A DNA stretch of 64,000 bases from Ramlibacter agri (lineage in GTDB: Bacteria; Pseudomonadota; Gammaproteobacteria; Burkholderiales; Burkholderiaceae_C): the NCBI RefSeq assembly GCF_012927085.1, contig NZ_JABBFX010000003.1:310001-374000 (forward strand), written 5' to 3'. This document shows, piece by piece, positions 18,180 to 26,796 of this stretch (position 1 is the first letter of the stretch; each line of letters starts with the position of its first letter). Below the pieces are notes generated by a model. It did no database searches. It was given only the letters and a program-made list of their open reading frames with translations, and was not told the origin of the DNA. The position numbers were made by a program, and so were the translations under genes.

Positions 18180-19397
18180 TCAGGCGTTGGGGGCGCGGCG
18201 GCGCAAGAGTCCCCGGGTTTCCTGGCTGAGCGGCTCCTGCGTGGAGTTGGACACCGCCATGCCCACGACGGATACGTCGTAGGCGGTGTGGTTGGCCGGG
18301 CTGAACTTCATGGGGCCGAACAGGCCGGGGATGGCGCTGGAGGTGTCCAGCACCTGCTTCACGTGGTCCGGGTCCCAGGACTTCGCCTGCTCCACGGCGT
18401 ACTTGAGCGCGTAGAGGAAGTCGTAGAAGGGCGTGGTGGCGGCCGGGCCCAGCTGCGTCTCGGTGAGCTTGCCGGCGGCGATGCGCTTGACGAAGTTGCG
18501 CACGCGCGCGGTGGGCAGGTCGTCGTCGGTGTAGGTGAGCGCCTGGAAGGTGGCGGTGAAGACCTCGGGGTAGCGCGCGCTGTCGGGGACGGCGCCCGGC
18601 GTGCCGGCGAACAGCAGGCCCGCGTGCCCGGCCAGCGGCGGCTTCCAGCCGATGCGCGACAGGCCCACCAGCATCTGCGTGATGTCGGCGTTGTTGGCCA
18701 CGTGCACCTGCAGCGCCTCGGCGCCGTCGTTGCGCAGCTTGCGCAGGAAGGGCGTCATGTCCGCCGTCTTGATCGGGAAGGTCTGGTCCGACACCACCTG
18801 CATGCCGCGCTTCGCGAGTTCGCGCATGGCGGCGGTGCGCACCGAGGCGCCGGCGGCGCTGTCTTCCAGCAGCAGGCCGATGCGCTTGTAGCCGCGCTTC
18901 GCGTAGTACTCGGCGATGCGCTGCACCACGGCGTCGGCCGTGAAGTTGAACTGGTAGTGGTAGGGATAGCGCTTGCCGTCGCCGACTTCGCTCGCGGTTG
19001 CGTAGGAAGCGGAGATCACCTTCGCCGGCGTGGAGACTTCCAGCGAGGCCAGCGTCTGCGAGCTGCCGGTCGGGCCCAGGATGAAGCGGCAGCCTTCGTC
19101 GACGAGGCGCCGCGTGACGATCGGCTCCTTGCCCGGCGCGGCCTCGTCGTCCACCAGCACCTTCACCAGCTTCGTGCCGAGGATGCCGCCGGCGGCATTG
19201 ATCTCCTCGAAGGCGATGTCGGCGCCCAGGTAGTTGGGGCTGAAGCTGCTGGCCAGCGGGCCGGTCATGGGCTGGATCCAGCCCAGCTTCATTTCGCCGG
19301 CCGCACGCGCCTGCAGGCCTGCAAGCGTGGCCGCACCGGCGACGGCCGCACGGCCGCCTTGCGCCAGCAGCGTGCGGCGCGTCAGGACTCGGATCAT
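18180..19397 (-). CDS. ABC transporter substrate-binding protein (Liv type), copy 2
   Basis: 405-residue periplasmic receptor, paralogue of the one at 4744. Shared blocks include KLGWIQPMTGPLASSF, DEGCRFILGPTGSSQ, GDGKRYPYHYQFNF, NNADITQMLVGLSRIGWKP and LGPAATTPFYDFLYALKY. The leader has twin arginines (TRRTLLAQG) and ends near ARA/AG. The ATG at 19397 is chosen because AGGTGA lies 4 bases upstream and MIRVLTRRTLL is a sensible signal start; an earlier ATG at 19454 would overlap the operator. First gene of the leftward operon; a perfect operator palindrome at 19446-19461 lies 48 bases before the start. Confidence 0.93.
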   Translation of the reverse strand: MIRVLTRRTLLAQGGRAAVAGAATLAGLQARAAGEMKLGWIQPMTGPLASSFSPNYLGADIAFEEINAAGGILGTKLVKVLVDDEAAPGKEPIVTRRLVDEGCRFILGPTGSSQTLASLEVSTPAKVISASYATASEVGDGKRYPYHYQFNFTADAVVQRIAEYYAKRGYKRIGLLLEDSAAGASVRTAAMRELAKRGMQVVSDQTFPIKTADMTPFLRKLRNDGAEALQVHVANNADITQMLVGLSRIGWKPPLAGHAGLLFAGTPGAVPDSARYPEVFTATFQALTYTDDDLPTARVRNFVKRIAAGKLTETQLGPAATTPFYDFLYALKYAVEQAKSWDPDHVKQVLDTSSAIPGLFGPMKFSPANHTAYDVSVVGMAVSNSTQEPLSQETRGLLRRRAPNA

Positions 19398-19445
19398 GTT
19401 GTCACCTCGTGGCGACAGACTACGAAGCGCAGCGCCGGCGCTCCA

Positions 19446-19461
19446 TCGTCGCAACCGACGA
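19446..19461. promoter_or_regulatory. Perfect palindromic operator, TCGTCG-CAAC-CGACGA
   Basis: TCGTCGCAACCGACGA, a 6-4-6 perfect palindrome in the 66-base gap between the MFS gene and the receptor gene. The half-sites are identical to those at 4644-4659 before the paralogous receptor, while the centre differs, which is what a conserved protein-binding site looks like. Confidence 0.7.
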
Positions 19462-19463
19462 TT

Positions 19464-20696
19464 TCAGGCCGGCTTGCGCGCCAGCAGGAACAGCACCGAG
19501 CCCGAGCCCGCCATCAGCGCGAGCAGGGTAAACCCGAGACGGTAGCTGCCGGTCAGGTCGGCGAAGCCACCGGCCACCAGCGGCCCGCCGATCTGGCCCA
19601 TCGACACCAGGATGGCCGAGAGCCCGAGGATCATGCCGATCGACTGCAGGCCGAAGTAGTCGGCGCGCAGCGCCTGCATGAAAGGCCCGCGCACGCCCCA
19701 GGCCACGCCGTGCAGGACGGCGAAGGCGCCCAGCATCATCGGGTTCACCGCATACGTGAGCAGCAGCAGGCCCAGCATGTGCGCCAGCATGCAGGCGGCG
19801 GCCACGTAGCGCTTGTCCCAGCGGTCACCCACGGCCGCGCCGAAGAGCACACCGGCGCCTTGCGACAGCGTCATCAGCGTGATGACGACAGAGGCCTGCG
19901 GCAGCGAATAGCCCAGGCCTTCCTTCATGTGCGAGATGGCATGCACGTTGACGGCCGTCACCACCAGCAGCGCCAGCGCATGGCCCACGCCCAGCAGCCA
20001 GAAGGCACGGGTGCGCAGCGCTTCGCGCGCGGTAAAGGTGCGATGCGGAGTCGCCGGCGCCGCGCTCGCCGTGGGCGCGGCAGCTGGCGTCGGCGGTACG
20101 CCGTCCACCGTCTCGCCGACGTCCTCGGGCCGGCCGCGCACGACGGCGGCCAGCAGCGAGCCGCACACCAGCCACAGCGCCGCGGACAGCAGCGCCATCG
20201 TGCGCCAGCCCCAGGCTTCCATGATCCAGCCGACCACGGGCGCGGCCACGCCGCCCGCCGCCAGGCCGATGCCCATCAGCGACAGTGCGCGGGCGCGCCG
20301 GCGATGGAACCAATGCACCAGCGTGATCGACAGCGGGAAGTAGCCGCAGAAGCTGTTGGAGATGGCGATCATCATGATCGCGCCGTAGAAGTGCCCCAGC
20401 GAGTCGGTGAAGCTGAGGAAGAAGAAGCCGAGCGCTACCAGCAGCACGCCGGTGCGCACCATGATGCGCGGGCCGAAGCGGTCCACCAGCCATCCGAGCA
20501 AGGGCCCGAGCACGGCGCCTTCGATCGACAGCAGCGCGGCGCCGCCCGAGAGCGCGGTCTTGCTCCAACCGCGTTCGGCGGACAGGACCGCGACGTAGGC
20601 GCCGAAGGCCTGCATCAGCAGCGCCGCCTGCAGGAACTGGATGCCGGCGCCCGCCGCGGCGATGCGCCACCCGTGGAACAGCTTGGGGGAGGTCAA
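19464..20696 (-). CDS. MFS transporter
   Basis: 410 residues with about 12 hydrophobic segments. The MFS loop motif between helices 2 and 3 reads GWLVDRFGPRIMVRTG, and GDRWDKRYVAAA is its counterpart in the second half. A central hydrophilic loop (about residues 185-215) is Pro/Ala-rich. No ATG or GTG is available near the first helix; the TTG at 20696 (LTSPKLFHGWRI) is the best start. No Shine-Dalgarno is seen; TACACT (20709-20704) lies 7 bases upstream and could be a -10 element giving a leaderless message (weak). It resembles oxalate/formate-type and monocarboxylate-type carriers; substrate unknown. The stop is 66 bases before the receptor operon, with which it may be co-regulated. Confidence 0.85.
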   Translation of the reverse strand: MTSPKLFHGWRIAAAGAGIQFLQAALLMQAFGAYVAVLSAERGWSKTALSGGAALLSIEGAVLGPLLGWLVDRFGPRIMVRTGVLLVALGFFFLSFTDSLGHFYGAIMMIAISNSFCGYFPLSITLVHWFHRRRARALSLMGIGLAAGGVAAPVVGWIMEAWGWRTMALLSAALWLVCGSLLAAVVRGRPEDVGETVDGVPPTPAAAPTASAAPATPHRTFTAREALRTRAFWLLGVGHALALLVVTAVNVHAISHMKEGLGYSLPQASVVITLMTLSQGAGVLFGAAVGDRWDKRYVAAACMLAHMLGLLLLTYAVNPMMLGAFAVLHGVAWGVRGPFMQALRADYFGLQSIGMILGLSAILVSMGQIGGPLVAGGFADLTGSYRLGFTLLALMAGSGSVLFLLARKPA

Positions 20697-20734
20697 GCGG
20701 TGCAGTGTAGCGGGGAGGCCGCGCCCTGGCCTCG

Positions 20735-20808
20735 ATGTAGGGTGCGCAGCTTGCTGCGCACCGCACGAAGCGCTTCGCATGGTGCGCAGCAAGCTGCGCA
20801 CCCTACAT
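20735..20808. repeat. Compound palindromic repeat element, complete copy
   Basis: Positions 20735-20762 are a perfect 28-base inverted repeat of 20781-20808. Each arm is itself a palindrome: GGTGCGCAGC, two bases, GCTGCGCACC. The spacer contains a third palindrome, CGAAGCGCTTCG (20766-20777). The element fills most of the gap between the MFS gene and the Bug receptor gene. A shorter diverged copy is at 27841-27899. Confidence 0.85.
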
Positions 20809-20823
20809 GGCCCGTGTGCGGGT

Positions 20824-21762
20824 TCAGCGCTTCCGCATCGCCGCCACCAGCCGCGCGTTCGCCGCCGACTGCTGCGCGATCGCATGCGTGAAATCGGCGG
20901 GGCTGCCGGTCGCCGGCAGGTTGCCGCTGGCGAGCAGCTCGTGCCGGAACTCCGGCTGCGCCAGCACCGCGGCACAGGCCGCGTTGATGCGCGCCACTTC
21001 GCCGGCGGGCGTGCCTTCGGGTGCGAACAGGCCGAACAGCGAAGAGAGATTGGCGCCCGGACAGCCGACCTCGGTGAACGTGGGCACGGACGGCAACTGC
21101 GGCACGCGAGACGAAGCGCCCACCGCCAGCGCAGTGAGCCGGCCGCTGCGCACGTACTCGATCTGCAGCGGCGCGAGGTTGGTCGAGAGCAGCTCGAAGC
21201 GCCCGGCCAGCGCGTCCTGCAGCTGCGGCCCGCCGCCGGCATAGGGCACGTGCACCATGTCCAGCCCCAGCGCGAGCCGCACCTGTTCCAGCGCCAGGTG
21301 GCCGATGGTGGCGATGCCCGAAGTGGCCCAGCGCAAGCCACCCGCTTGCGCGCGCGCCACGCGCACCATCTGCGCGAAGTTGTCCGCTGCCAGCGCCGGC
21401 GTGCCCACCAGCAGGAGAGGCGTATGCATCACGCCGCTCACGGGCGCCACGCGCGGCGCCAGGCTGCCGAAATGCGGCGACAGTGCCAGCGGGCTGATCG
21501 CGGAGAAGGCAAGCGTGCGGCCATCGGCCGGCACGCGCGACAGTGCCTGCAGCGCGACGCTGCCGCCGGCGCCGGGCCGGTTCTCCACCACGACTGCCTC
21601 CACACCCAGCAAGGGCCCGAGCTGCAGCGCCAGCAGCCGGGCGACGCGGTCGCTGATGCCGCCGGGCGGATAGGCGACGAGGATGTGCACCGCATCCGCC
21701 GCGCGCACGCGCACGGCAGCGGCGGCACAGGCGGCGGCAAGCAGCGTCCGGCGCCGCGTCAT
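20824..21762 (-). CDS. Bug-type (TctC) solute-binding protein
   Basis: 312-residue periplasmic receptor of the tripartite tricarboxylate transporter (Bug) family, which binds carboxylates. Leader MTRRRTLLAAACAAAAVRVRA, then VHILVAYPPGGISDRVARLLA, the family's conserved opening (PPGG.SD). VENRPGAGGSVALQAL and VPYAGGGPQLQDALAG are further signatures. The ATG overlaps the LysR stop (ATGA), so regulator and receptor are co-transcribed. No TctA/TctB membrane genes are nearby; Bug proteins are commonly orphans in Burkholderiales and may act as sensors. Confidence 0.9.
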   Translation of the reverse strand: MTRRRTLLAAACAAAAVRVRAADAVHILVAYPPGGISDRVARLLALQLGPLLGVEAVVVENRPGAGGSVALQALSRVPADGRTLAFSAISPLALSPHFGSLAPRVAPVSGVMHTPLLLVGTPALAADNFAQMVRVARAQAGGLRWATSGIATIGHLALEQVRLALGLDMVHVPYAGGGPQLQDALAGRFELLSTNLAPLQIEYVRSGRLTALAVGASSRVPQLPSVPTFTEVGCPGANLSSLFGLFAPEGTPAGEVARINAACAAVLAQPEFRHELLASGNLPATGSPADFTHAIAQQSAANARLVAAMRKR

Positions 21763-22670
21763 GCGTGCTTTTCTTTCGGCGCCACCTGCCGCACCAGTTG
21801 TACGAAAGACTGCAGCGCGCCACGCAGTTCGGAAGCGCGATAGACCAGCGTCACCGGCGCCGTCAGGCTGCGCGCCTGCGCGATCGGCCGGTATTCCACC
21901 AGCCCCGGGTGCACGCCCTGCATGGACGCCGGCACGACGGCGATGCCTTCGCCCGCCGCCACCAGGCTCAGCGCGCTGATCATGCGGCCCACCTCGTGGC
22001 CCACCGTGGGCGTGAAGCCCTGCTGCTCGCACAGCGCCAGCAGGTCCGCATAGAGGCCTGGCGCGCCGCTCTGGCGGACCAGGATGAAGCGTTCGTCCTG
22101 CAGCTGCGGCAACGCCAGCGCCTTGCGCTTGCCGCGCAGCAGCGCATGGCCGGCCGGCAGCGCCACCAGCACCGGCTCGCGCGCCAGCGTCTCGAACACC
22201 AGGCCCGGTGGCCGCGCCACCGGCACGCGCAGGAAGCCGCAATGCAGGCGGCCGGCGGCCAGTGCGTCGGTGAGGCCGGCCGCGTGGTCCTCGGTGATCT
22301 GCAGCGCGATGCCCGGGTAGGTGCTGCGGCACTCGCGCAGCAGGCGCGGCATCAGGTCGTGCGAGGCGGCGGAACTGGTGAAGCCCACCGCCAGCACGCC
22401 GGAATGGCCCGCCGCCACCGCTTTCATGCGGGCGCGCACGGCCTCGACGTCGTCCAGCAGGCGGCGGCTGTCGGCCAGCAGCAACTGGCCGCTGTCGGTG
22501 AGCGTAACGCCCTTGGGATGGCGGTGGAAGAGGGTGGTGCCCAGCGTCTCCTCCAGCGCGCGGATCTGCTGCGACAGCGGCGGCTGCTGCATGCCCAGCT
22601 GCGCCGCCGCGCGCGTGATGTGGCCGGTCTCGGCCACGGCCACGAAGTAGCGCAGGTGCTTCAGGTCCAT
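21759..22670 (-). CDS. LysR-type transcriptional regulator
   Basis: 303 residues. The N-terminal winged helix-turn-helix is MDLKHLRYFVAVAETGHITR with AAAQLGMQQPPLSQQIRALE as the recognition helix, an opening typical of the BenM/CatM branch that senses aromatic or dicarboxylic acids. The effector domain runs from about residue 90 (GVLAVGFTSSAASHDLMPRLL). It is divergent from the tannase-like gene, with 91 bases between, and co-transcribed with the Bug receptor. It probably controls the divergent esterase genes (inference from arrangement). Confidence 0.93.
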   Translation of the reverse strand: MDLKHLRYFVAVAETGHITRAAAQLGMQQPPLSQQIRALEETLGTTLFHRHPKGVTLTDSGQLLLADSRRLLDDVEAVRARMKAVAAGHSGVLAVGFTSSAASHDLMPRLLRECRSTYPGIALQITEDHAAGLTDALAAGRLHCGFLRVPVARPPGLVFETLAREPVLVALPAGHALLRGKRKALALPQLQDERFILVRQSGAPGLYADLLALCEQQGFTPTVGHEVGRMISALSLVAAGEGIAVVPASMQGVHPGLVEYRPIAQARSLTAPVTLVYRASELRGALQSFVQLVRQVAPKEKHA

Positions 22671-22705
22671 ATGTTTTTCGTCTGCAGATCGCCCTTTTAT
22701 TGTAT

Positions 22706-22734
22706 TTGACCTTATGGACCCGCGTCCCTATCGT
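22706..22734 (+). promoter_or_regulatory. Sigma-70-type promoter for the tannase-like operon
   Basis: TTGACC (22706-22711), a 17-base spacer and TATCGT (22729-22734), 27 bases before the start codon at 22762. On the opposite strand TACAAT (22704-22699) is a candidate -10 for the LysR gene, so the two promoters abut, the usual arrangement for a LysR-controlled divergent pair. Confidence 0.5.
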
Positions 22735-22761
22735 TCGCCCCCACAAGTAGGAGACAAGAAG

Positions 22762-25440
22762 ATGCGCCACGCATTTCTCGCGCCGCTGCTCGCGGCCGCG
22801 TTGCTCGCCGGCTGCGGCGGCGGCGACGATGCCGCCCCCGTCACCACCGGCGGCGACACCACCACGACCACCCCGCCCGACGACGGCACCACCACCACCA
22901 CGCCGCCCGCCGCCACCGCGCTGGCCTGCGGCGACCTGGCCGGCCGCACCGTCGCTGCTTCGGCCATTGGCGTCGCCAGCGGCGCGGCCACGGTGGCGTC
23001 GGCCACGCTGGTTGCCGCCGACGCCACTGGCAACCAGCTCGGCGCCTATTGCCAGGTGCGCGGCACCATCGCGCCGCTGGACTCCGCCGCGCCCGACATC
23101 AACTTCGCCGTCAACCTGCCGGAAACCTGGAACGGCAAGTCCATCCAGTTCGGCGGCGGCGGCTTCGACGGCACGCTGATCGACGGCAAGGAGCAGGTGC
23201 GCTTCGGGCCGCCGGAGAAGATGGCGCCGCTGGGCCTGGGCTACGCCACCTACGGCGACGACGCCGGCCACCAGAGCGGCAGCATCACCGACGGCACCTT
23301 CGCGACCAACGACGAGTCGCTGGCCAACTACGGCGGCAACACGCTGAAGAAGTCGCACGACGTTGCGATGGCGCTGATCAACCTGCGCTACGGCAAGGCG
23401 CCCAAGCACTCCTACTTCCTCGGCACGTCCACCGGCGGCCGCGACGCGCTGACCGCCATCCAGCGCTGGCCGGGCGACTACGACGGCGTCATCGCCAACG
23501 AGCCGGCGCTCAACTACACCGGCACGCGCCTGTCGAACGTTGCGGTCGGCCGCGCCCTGTACCTGAACGGCGGCGCGGGCTGGATGAACGTCGCCAAGAC
23601 GCTGCTGGTGCAGCGCACCGTGCTGTCCGCCTGCGACCGCCTCGACGGCGCCAGCGACGGCGTCATCAGCAACGTCGAAAGCTGCCGGCAGCTGAACTCG
23701 CAGGTGCTGGCAACGCTGCGCTGCGCCGGTGGCACCGACCTCGGCGACACCTGCCTGTCCGATGCGCAGATCAACACCGTGCGCACGATCGAGTCGCCGC
23801 TGAACTTCACCAACTACTCGCTGGCGCACGGCGTCACCAAGGCGGGCGGCTACAACTTCCTGGAAGGCACGCAGGTCGCCGGTTCGTACACCACGCGTGA
23901 CCTCGGTACGCGCAAGGTGCCGGGCAACCCCGCCACCACGGCCGACGCCAACCAGTACGTCACCGGCGACCAGTGGGTGAAGTACTTCGTCACGCGCCAG
24001 CCCGCCTTCGACACGCTGACCTTCGACCCGCTGGACCCGGGCGCCTTCACGCAGCGCGTGGTGGACGTCTCCGGCATCACCGACGCGGCCGACCCCGACC
24101 TGCGGCCCTTCCTGGCGCATGGCGGCAAGCTGATCCTGCTGCACGGCCTGGCCGACGAGGTGATCAGCAACAACAGCACCATCGACTACTACCAGCGCGT
24201 CGTCACCACGGTGGGCCAGGCGGCGGTGGACCAGGGCATCCGCTTCTACACCGTGCCCGGCATGGGCCACGGCACCGGCGTGTTCATCCCGTCCTGGGAC
24301 TCGCTGGCCGCGCTGGAGAACTGGGTGGAAGGCGGACTCGCGCCCGCCACCGGCGTCGCGATGGACACCGTGGCCGGCACCTACGGCCGCACGCGCCCGC
24401 TGTGCCAGTGGCCGGCCTGGCCCAAGTTCAGGGGCAGCGGCAGCCTGGACGCGGCCGTCAACTACAGCTGCGTGCAGGAAGTGGGCGACCCGCTGGCTTG
24501 CCAGAACCTGCCCGGCTCGGTCACGGCCTACAAGGGCGGCGACGTGTTCGGCGAAGAACTCACCGTCAGCATCGACCCGACCAACCTGACGTACAGCATC
24601 AACGTCGACGCCAGCCTGCAGCGCACCGCCGGCACCACGCGCAGCGGCACGCTGCTGCCCCTGGGCAACTGCAGCTACTCCAGCAACGAGACCGGCGCGG
24701 TGTTCAGCTTCGGCGCGGGTGGCGTGCTGCAAGGCGGCGTCAATGCGCCTTCGGGCAGCAGCTTCCTGCCGCTGGTGGCTTTCTCCGACACCTTCAACAA
24801 CGCGGCCAACCCGGCCGTCTTCAACACCGTCGCCAACATCTTCAACGCCGTCGGCGTGCAGTACGGCAGCGGCGGCACCGCCACCAGCTACGCCGGCTCG
24901 GCGCGGCTGCGCAACGCGGGCACCTTCCAGACCTGCCAGGACCCGGCCACGAGCCAGTGGATCACCTACGACGCGGCCTGCACCAGCACGACCAAGGGCT
25001 ACATCACCTGGAACGCGGCCCACAACGCCTTCGACCTGAAGAACACCTCGCCGACGGGCAGCGCCGTCACCACGGGTGGCACGCTGACGGGCACGGTCGT
25101 CGCCGGCAAGGTGGGCACCGCCTACGTGCCGCTGGTGCTGATGCGTGAGTCCGCGACCAGCTACGGCATGCGCCTGTACATGCCGCAGGTCACGCAGAGC
25201 TCCGGCACCGCCGATGGCGCTTATGCTTCGCTGTCCACCGCGGGCACGAGCTCGGCGGCGACGGTCGCGGGCAGCACGCTGTCCGCCACCGCCGGCAACG
25301 CCGCGCTCACCTTCGACAGCCCCGTGCTGGGCGTGGTGCAGGCAAGCGGCACGCCGAACGGCTTCTTCCTGTTCAACGCCGGCCTCTATGGCTTCATCCC
25401 GAGCGCCGGCGGTTCCTTCGAAATGGGCGTCCGACACTGA
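22762..25440 (+). CDS. Tannase/feruloyl-esterase-family lipoprotein
   Basis: 892 residues; hydrolyses phenolic or other carboxylic esters outside the inner membrane. Lipoprotein signal with lipobox LLAGC (Cys near residue 16), followed by a Thr/Pro/Asp-rich linker. The esterase part (about 60-590) has nucleophile Ser223 in GTSTGGRDAL, Asp465 in HGLADEVISNN and His503 in PGMGHGTGVF. The family's CS-D-HC disulfide motif is missing: Thr precedes the Ser and Gly follows the His. A C-terminal region of about 300 residues, rich in Ser/Thr/Gly/Ala, is not recognised. The ATG at 22762 is preferred over 22714 because GGAGA precedes it and it starts the signal peptide. Its stop overlaps the next start by one base. 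Confidence 0.87.
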   Translation: MRHAFLAPLLAAALLAGCGGGDDAAPVTTGGDTTTTTPPDDGTTTTTPPAATALACGDLAGRTVAASAIGVASGAATVASATLVAADATGNQLGAYCQVRGTIAPLDSAAPDINFAVNLPETWNGKSIQFGGGGFDGTLIDGKEQVRFGPPEKMAPLGLGYATYGDDAGHQSGSITDGTFATNDESLANYGGNTLKKSHDVAMALINLRYGKAPKHSYFLGTSTGGRDALTAIQRWPGDYDGVIANEPALNYTGTRLSNVAVGRALYLNGGAGWMNVAKTLLVQRTVLSACDRLDGASDGVISNVESCRQLNSQVLATLRCAGGTDLGDTCLSDAQINTVRTIESPLNFTNYSLAHGVTKAGGYNFLEGTQVAGSYTTRDLGTRKVPGNPATTADANQYVTGDQWVKYFVTRQPAFDTLTFDPLDPGAFTQRVVDVSGITDAADPDLRPFLAHGGKLILLHGLADEVISNNSTIDYYQRVVTTVGQAAVDQGIRFYTVPGMGHGTGVFIPSWDSLAALENWVEGGLAPATGVAMDTVAGTYGRTRPLCQWPAWPKFRGSGSLDAAVNYSCVQEVGDPLACQNLPGSVTAYKGGDVFGEELTVSIDPTNLTYSINVDASLQRTAGTTRSGTLLPLGNCSYSSNETGAVFSFGAGGVLQGGVNAPSGSSFLPLVAFSDTFNNAANPAVFNTVANIFNAVGVQYGSGGTATSYAGSARLRNAGTFQTCQDPATSQWITYDAACTSTTKGYITWNAAHNAFDLKNTSPTGSAVTTGGTLTGTVVAGKVGTAYVPLVLMRESATSYGMRLYMPQVTQSSGTADGAYASLSTAGTSSAATVAGSTLSATAGNAALTFDSPVLGVVQASGTPNGFFLFNAGLYGFIPSAGGSFEMGVRH

Positions 25441-26774
25441 TGAAAAAACGATTCCTTCTCCTCGCCGCCGCGCTCGCCCTGGCGGGCTGCGCAACGCAGG
25501 CCCCGGCGCCCGCGCCGGTGGCCAGCAGCGAAGCCGCGCCGCAGTCCATGGCCTGTCCCAAGGACATCCCGGCGGGCACCCGCTGCCTGACCGGGCGCGA
25601 TTCGGCCGGCGCCTTCTACCTGATCGCCATGCCGGCGCAGTGGAACGGCACCTTGGTGCTGCACGCGCACGGCGGTCCCACGCTGGGGCCGCCCAAGCTG
25701 GAACGCTCCATCGAGGACCTGGAGCGCTGGGCCATCACGGTGAAGGCGGGCTATGCCTGGGCCGGCTCCACCTTCCACCAGGGCGGCGTCGCCGTGCACT
25801 CGGCGGCCGAAGACACCGAGCGCCTGCGCCAGATCTTCGTGCAGCACGTGGCCAAGCCGAAGTTCACCATCCTGCACGGCCAGTCCTGGGGCGCGAGCGT
25901 CGCGGCGGTCGGTGCTTCGGTCTACACGCAAGGCAAGCCCTACGACGCGGTGCTGCTCACCAGCGGCGTGCTGGCGGGCGGCAGCCAGGCCTATGACTTC
26001 CGCCTCGACCTGCGGGTGATCTACGAAGCCCTGTGCGGCAACCACCCGCGCGCCGACGAAGCGCAGTATCCGCTGTGGATGGGCCTGCCGGCCGATTCGA
26101 AGATGACGACCAAGGACCTGGCCGCGCGCGTCAACGCCTGCCTGGCGCTGGACAAGCCGGCGGCGCAACGCACGCCGGAGCAGCAGCGCAAGGTGCAGAC
26201 GATCGTCGACGTGGTCAAGATCCCGGCGAGCTCGATCCAGAGCCACCTGAACTGGGCCACCTTCAGCTTCCAGGACATCGCGCAGAAGCGCAGCGGCGGC
26301 CGCAGCGTGTTCGGCAACACCGGCGTGCAGTACCGCGGCTCGCCCGACGACGCGGCCCTCAATGCCAAGGTGCTGCGCTACGTGGCTGACCCGCAGGCCA
26401 AGGCCGCCTTCGCCGCCGACACCGACCCGGACGGCAAGATCCCGGTCCCTGTGCTGACGGTGCATGCCATCGACGACCCGACCGCCTTCGTCGAGATGGA
26501 CGACACCTTCCGCCACACCATGGAGCGCGCCGGCACCGCCGACCACCTGGTACAGACCTTTACCGCGGACCACGTGCACAGCTACCTGAGCGACCCGGTG
26601 TACCCGACGTTGTTCGCGGCGCTGCAGTCCTGGGCCCAGGGCGGCCCGAAGCCGACCCCTGCCTCCGTCGCGGCCCAGTGCCAGCAGATGGAAGCCAGCT
26701 TTGGCTCAGGTTGCCGCTTCCGCCCGGATTACCATCCCCAACCGCTGGCCACGCGCGTGCCGCCGCGGCCCTGA
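25440..26774 (+). CDS. Alpha/beta-hydrolase lipoprotein
   Basis: 444 residues with lipobox ALAGC at about residue 17. Hydrolase fold features: LVLHAHGGPTLGPP (oxyanion region), nucleophile elbow GQSWGAS with Ser149, and HAIDDPTAFVEMDD plus ADHVHSYLSDP as likely acid and His positions. It resembles the 3-hydroxybutyrate-oligomer/tannase-like set of alpha/beta hydrolases only loosely; the substrate is unknown. It is translationally coupled to the tannase-like gene and followed closely by a Bug receptor, so the unit looks like ester cleavage at the cell surface plus capture of the freed acid (inference). Confidence 0.85.
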   Translation: MKKRFLLLAAALALAGCATQAPAPAPVASSEAAPQSMACPKDIPAGTRCLTGRDSAGAFYLIAMPAQWNGTLVLHAHGGPTLGPPKLERSIEDLERWAITVKAGYAWAGSTFHQGGVAVHSAAEDTERLRQIFVQHVAKPKFTILHGQSWGASVAAVGASVYTQGKPYDAVLLTSGVLAGGSQAYDFRLDLRVIYEALCGNHPRADEAQYPLWMGLPADSKMTTKDLAARVNACLALDKPAAQRTPEQQRKVQTIVDVVKIPASSIQSHLNWATFSFQDIAQKRSGGRSVFGNTGVQYRGSPDDAALNAKVLRYVADPQAKAAFAADTDPDGKIPVPVLTVHAIDDPTAFVEMDDTFRHTMERAGTADHLVQTFTADHVHSYLSDPVYPTLFAALQSWAQGGPKPTPASVAAQCQQMEASFGSGCRFRPDYHPQPLATRVPPRP

Positions 26775-26796
26775 TTTCACCCTGGAACCTTTAAGC

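Noticed and set aside
16866..20891. Plus-strand open frame of 1341 codons
   Set aside because: Runs antisense across four well-supported genes; a high-GC artefact.
20824..25494. Minus-strand open frame of 1556 codons reaching into the tannase-like gene
   Set aside because: Only its last part, from the ATG at 21762, is the Bug receptor; the rest is antisense to the tannase-like gene and the other frame of LysR.
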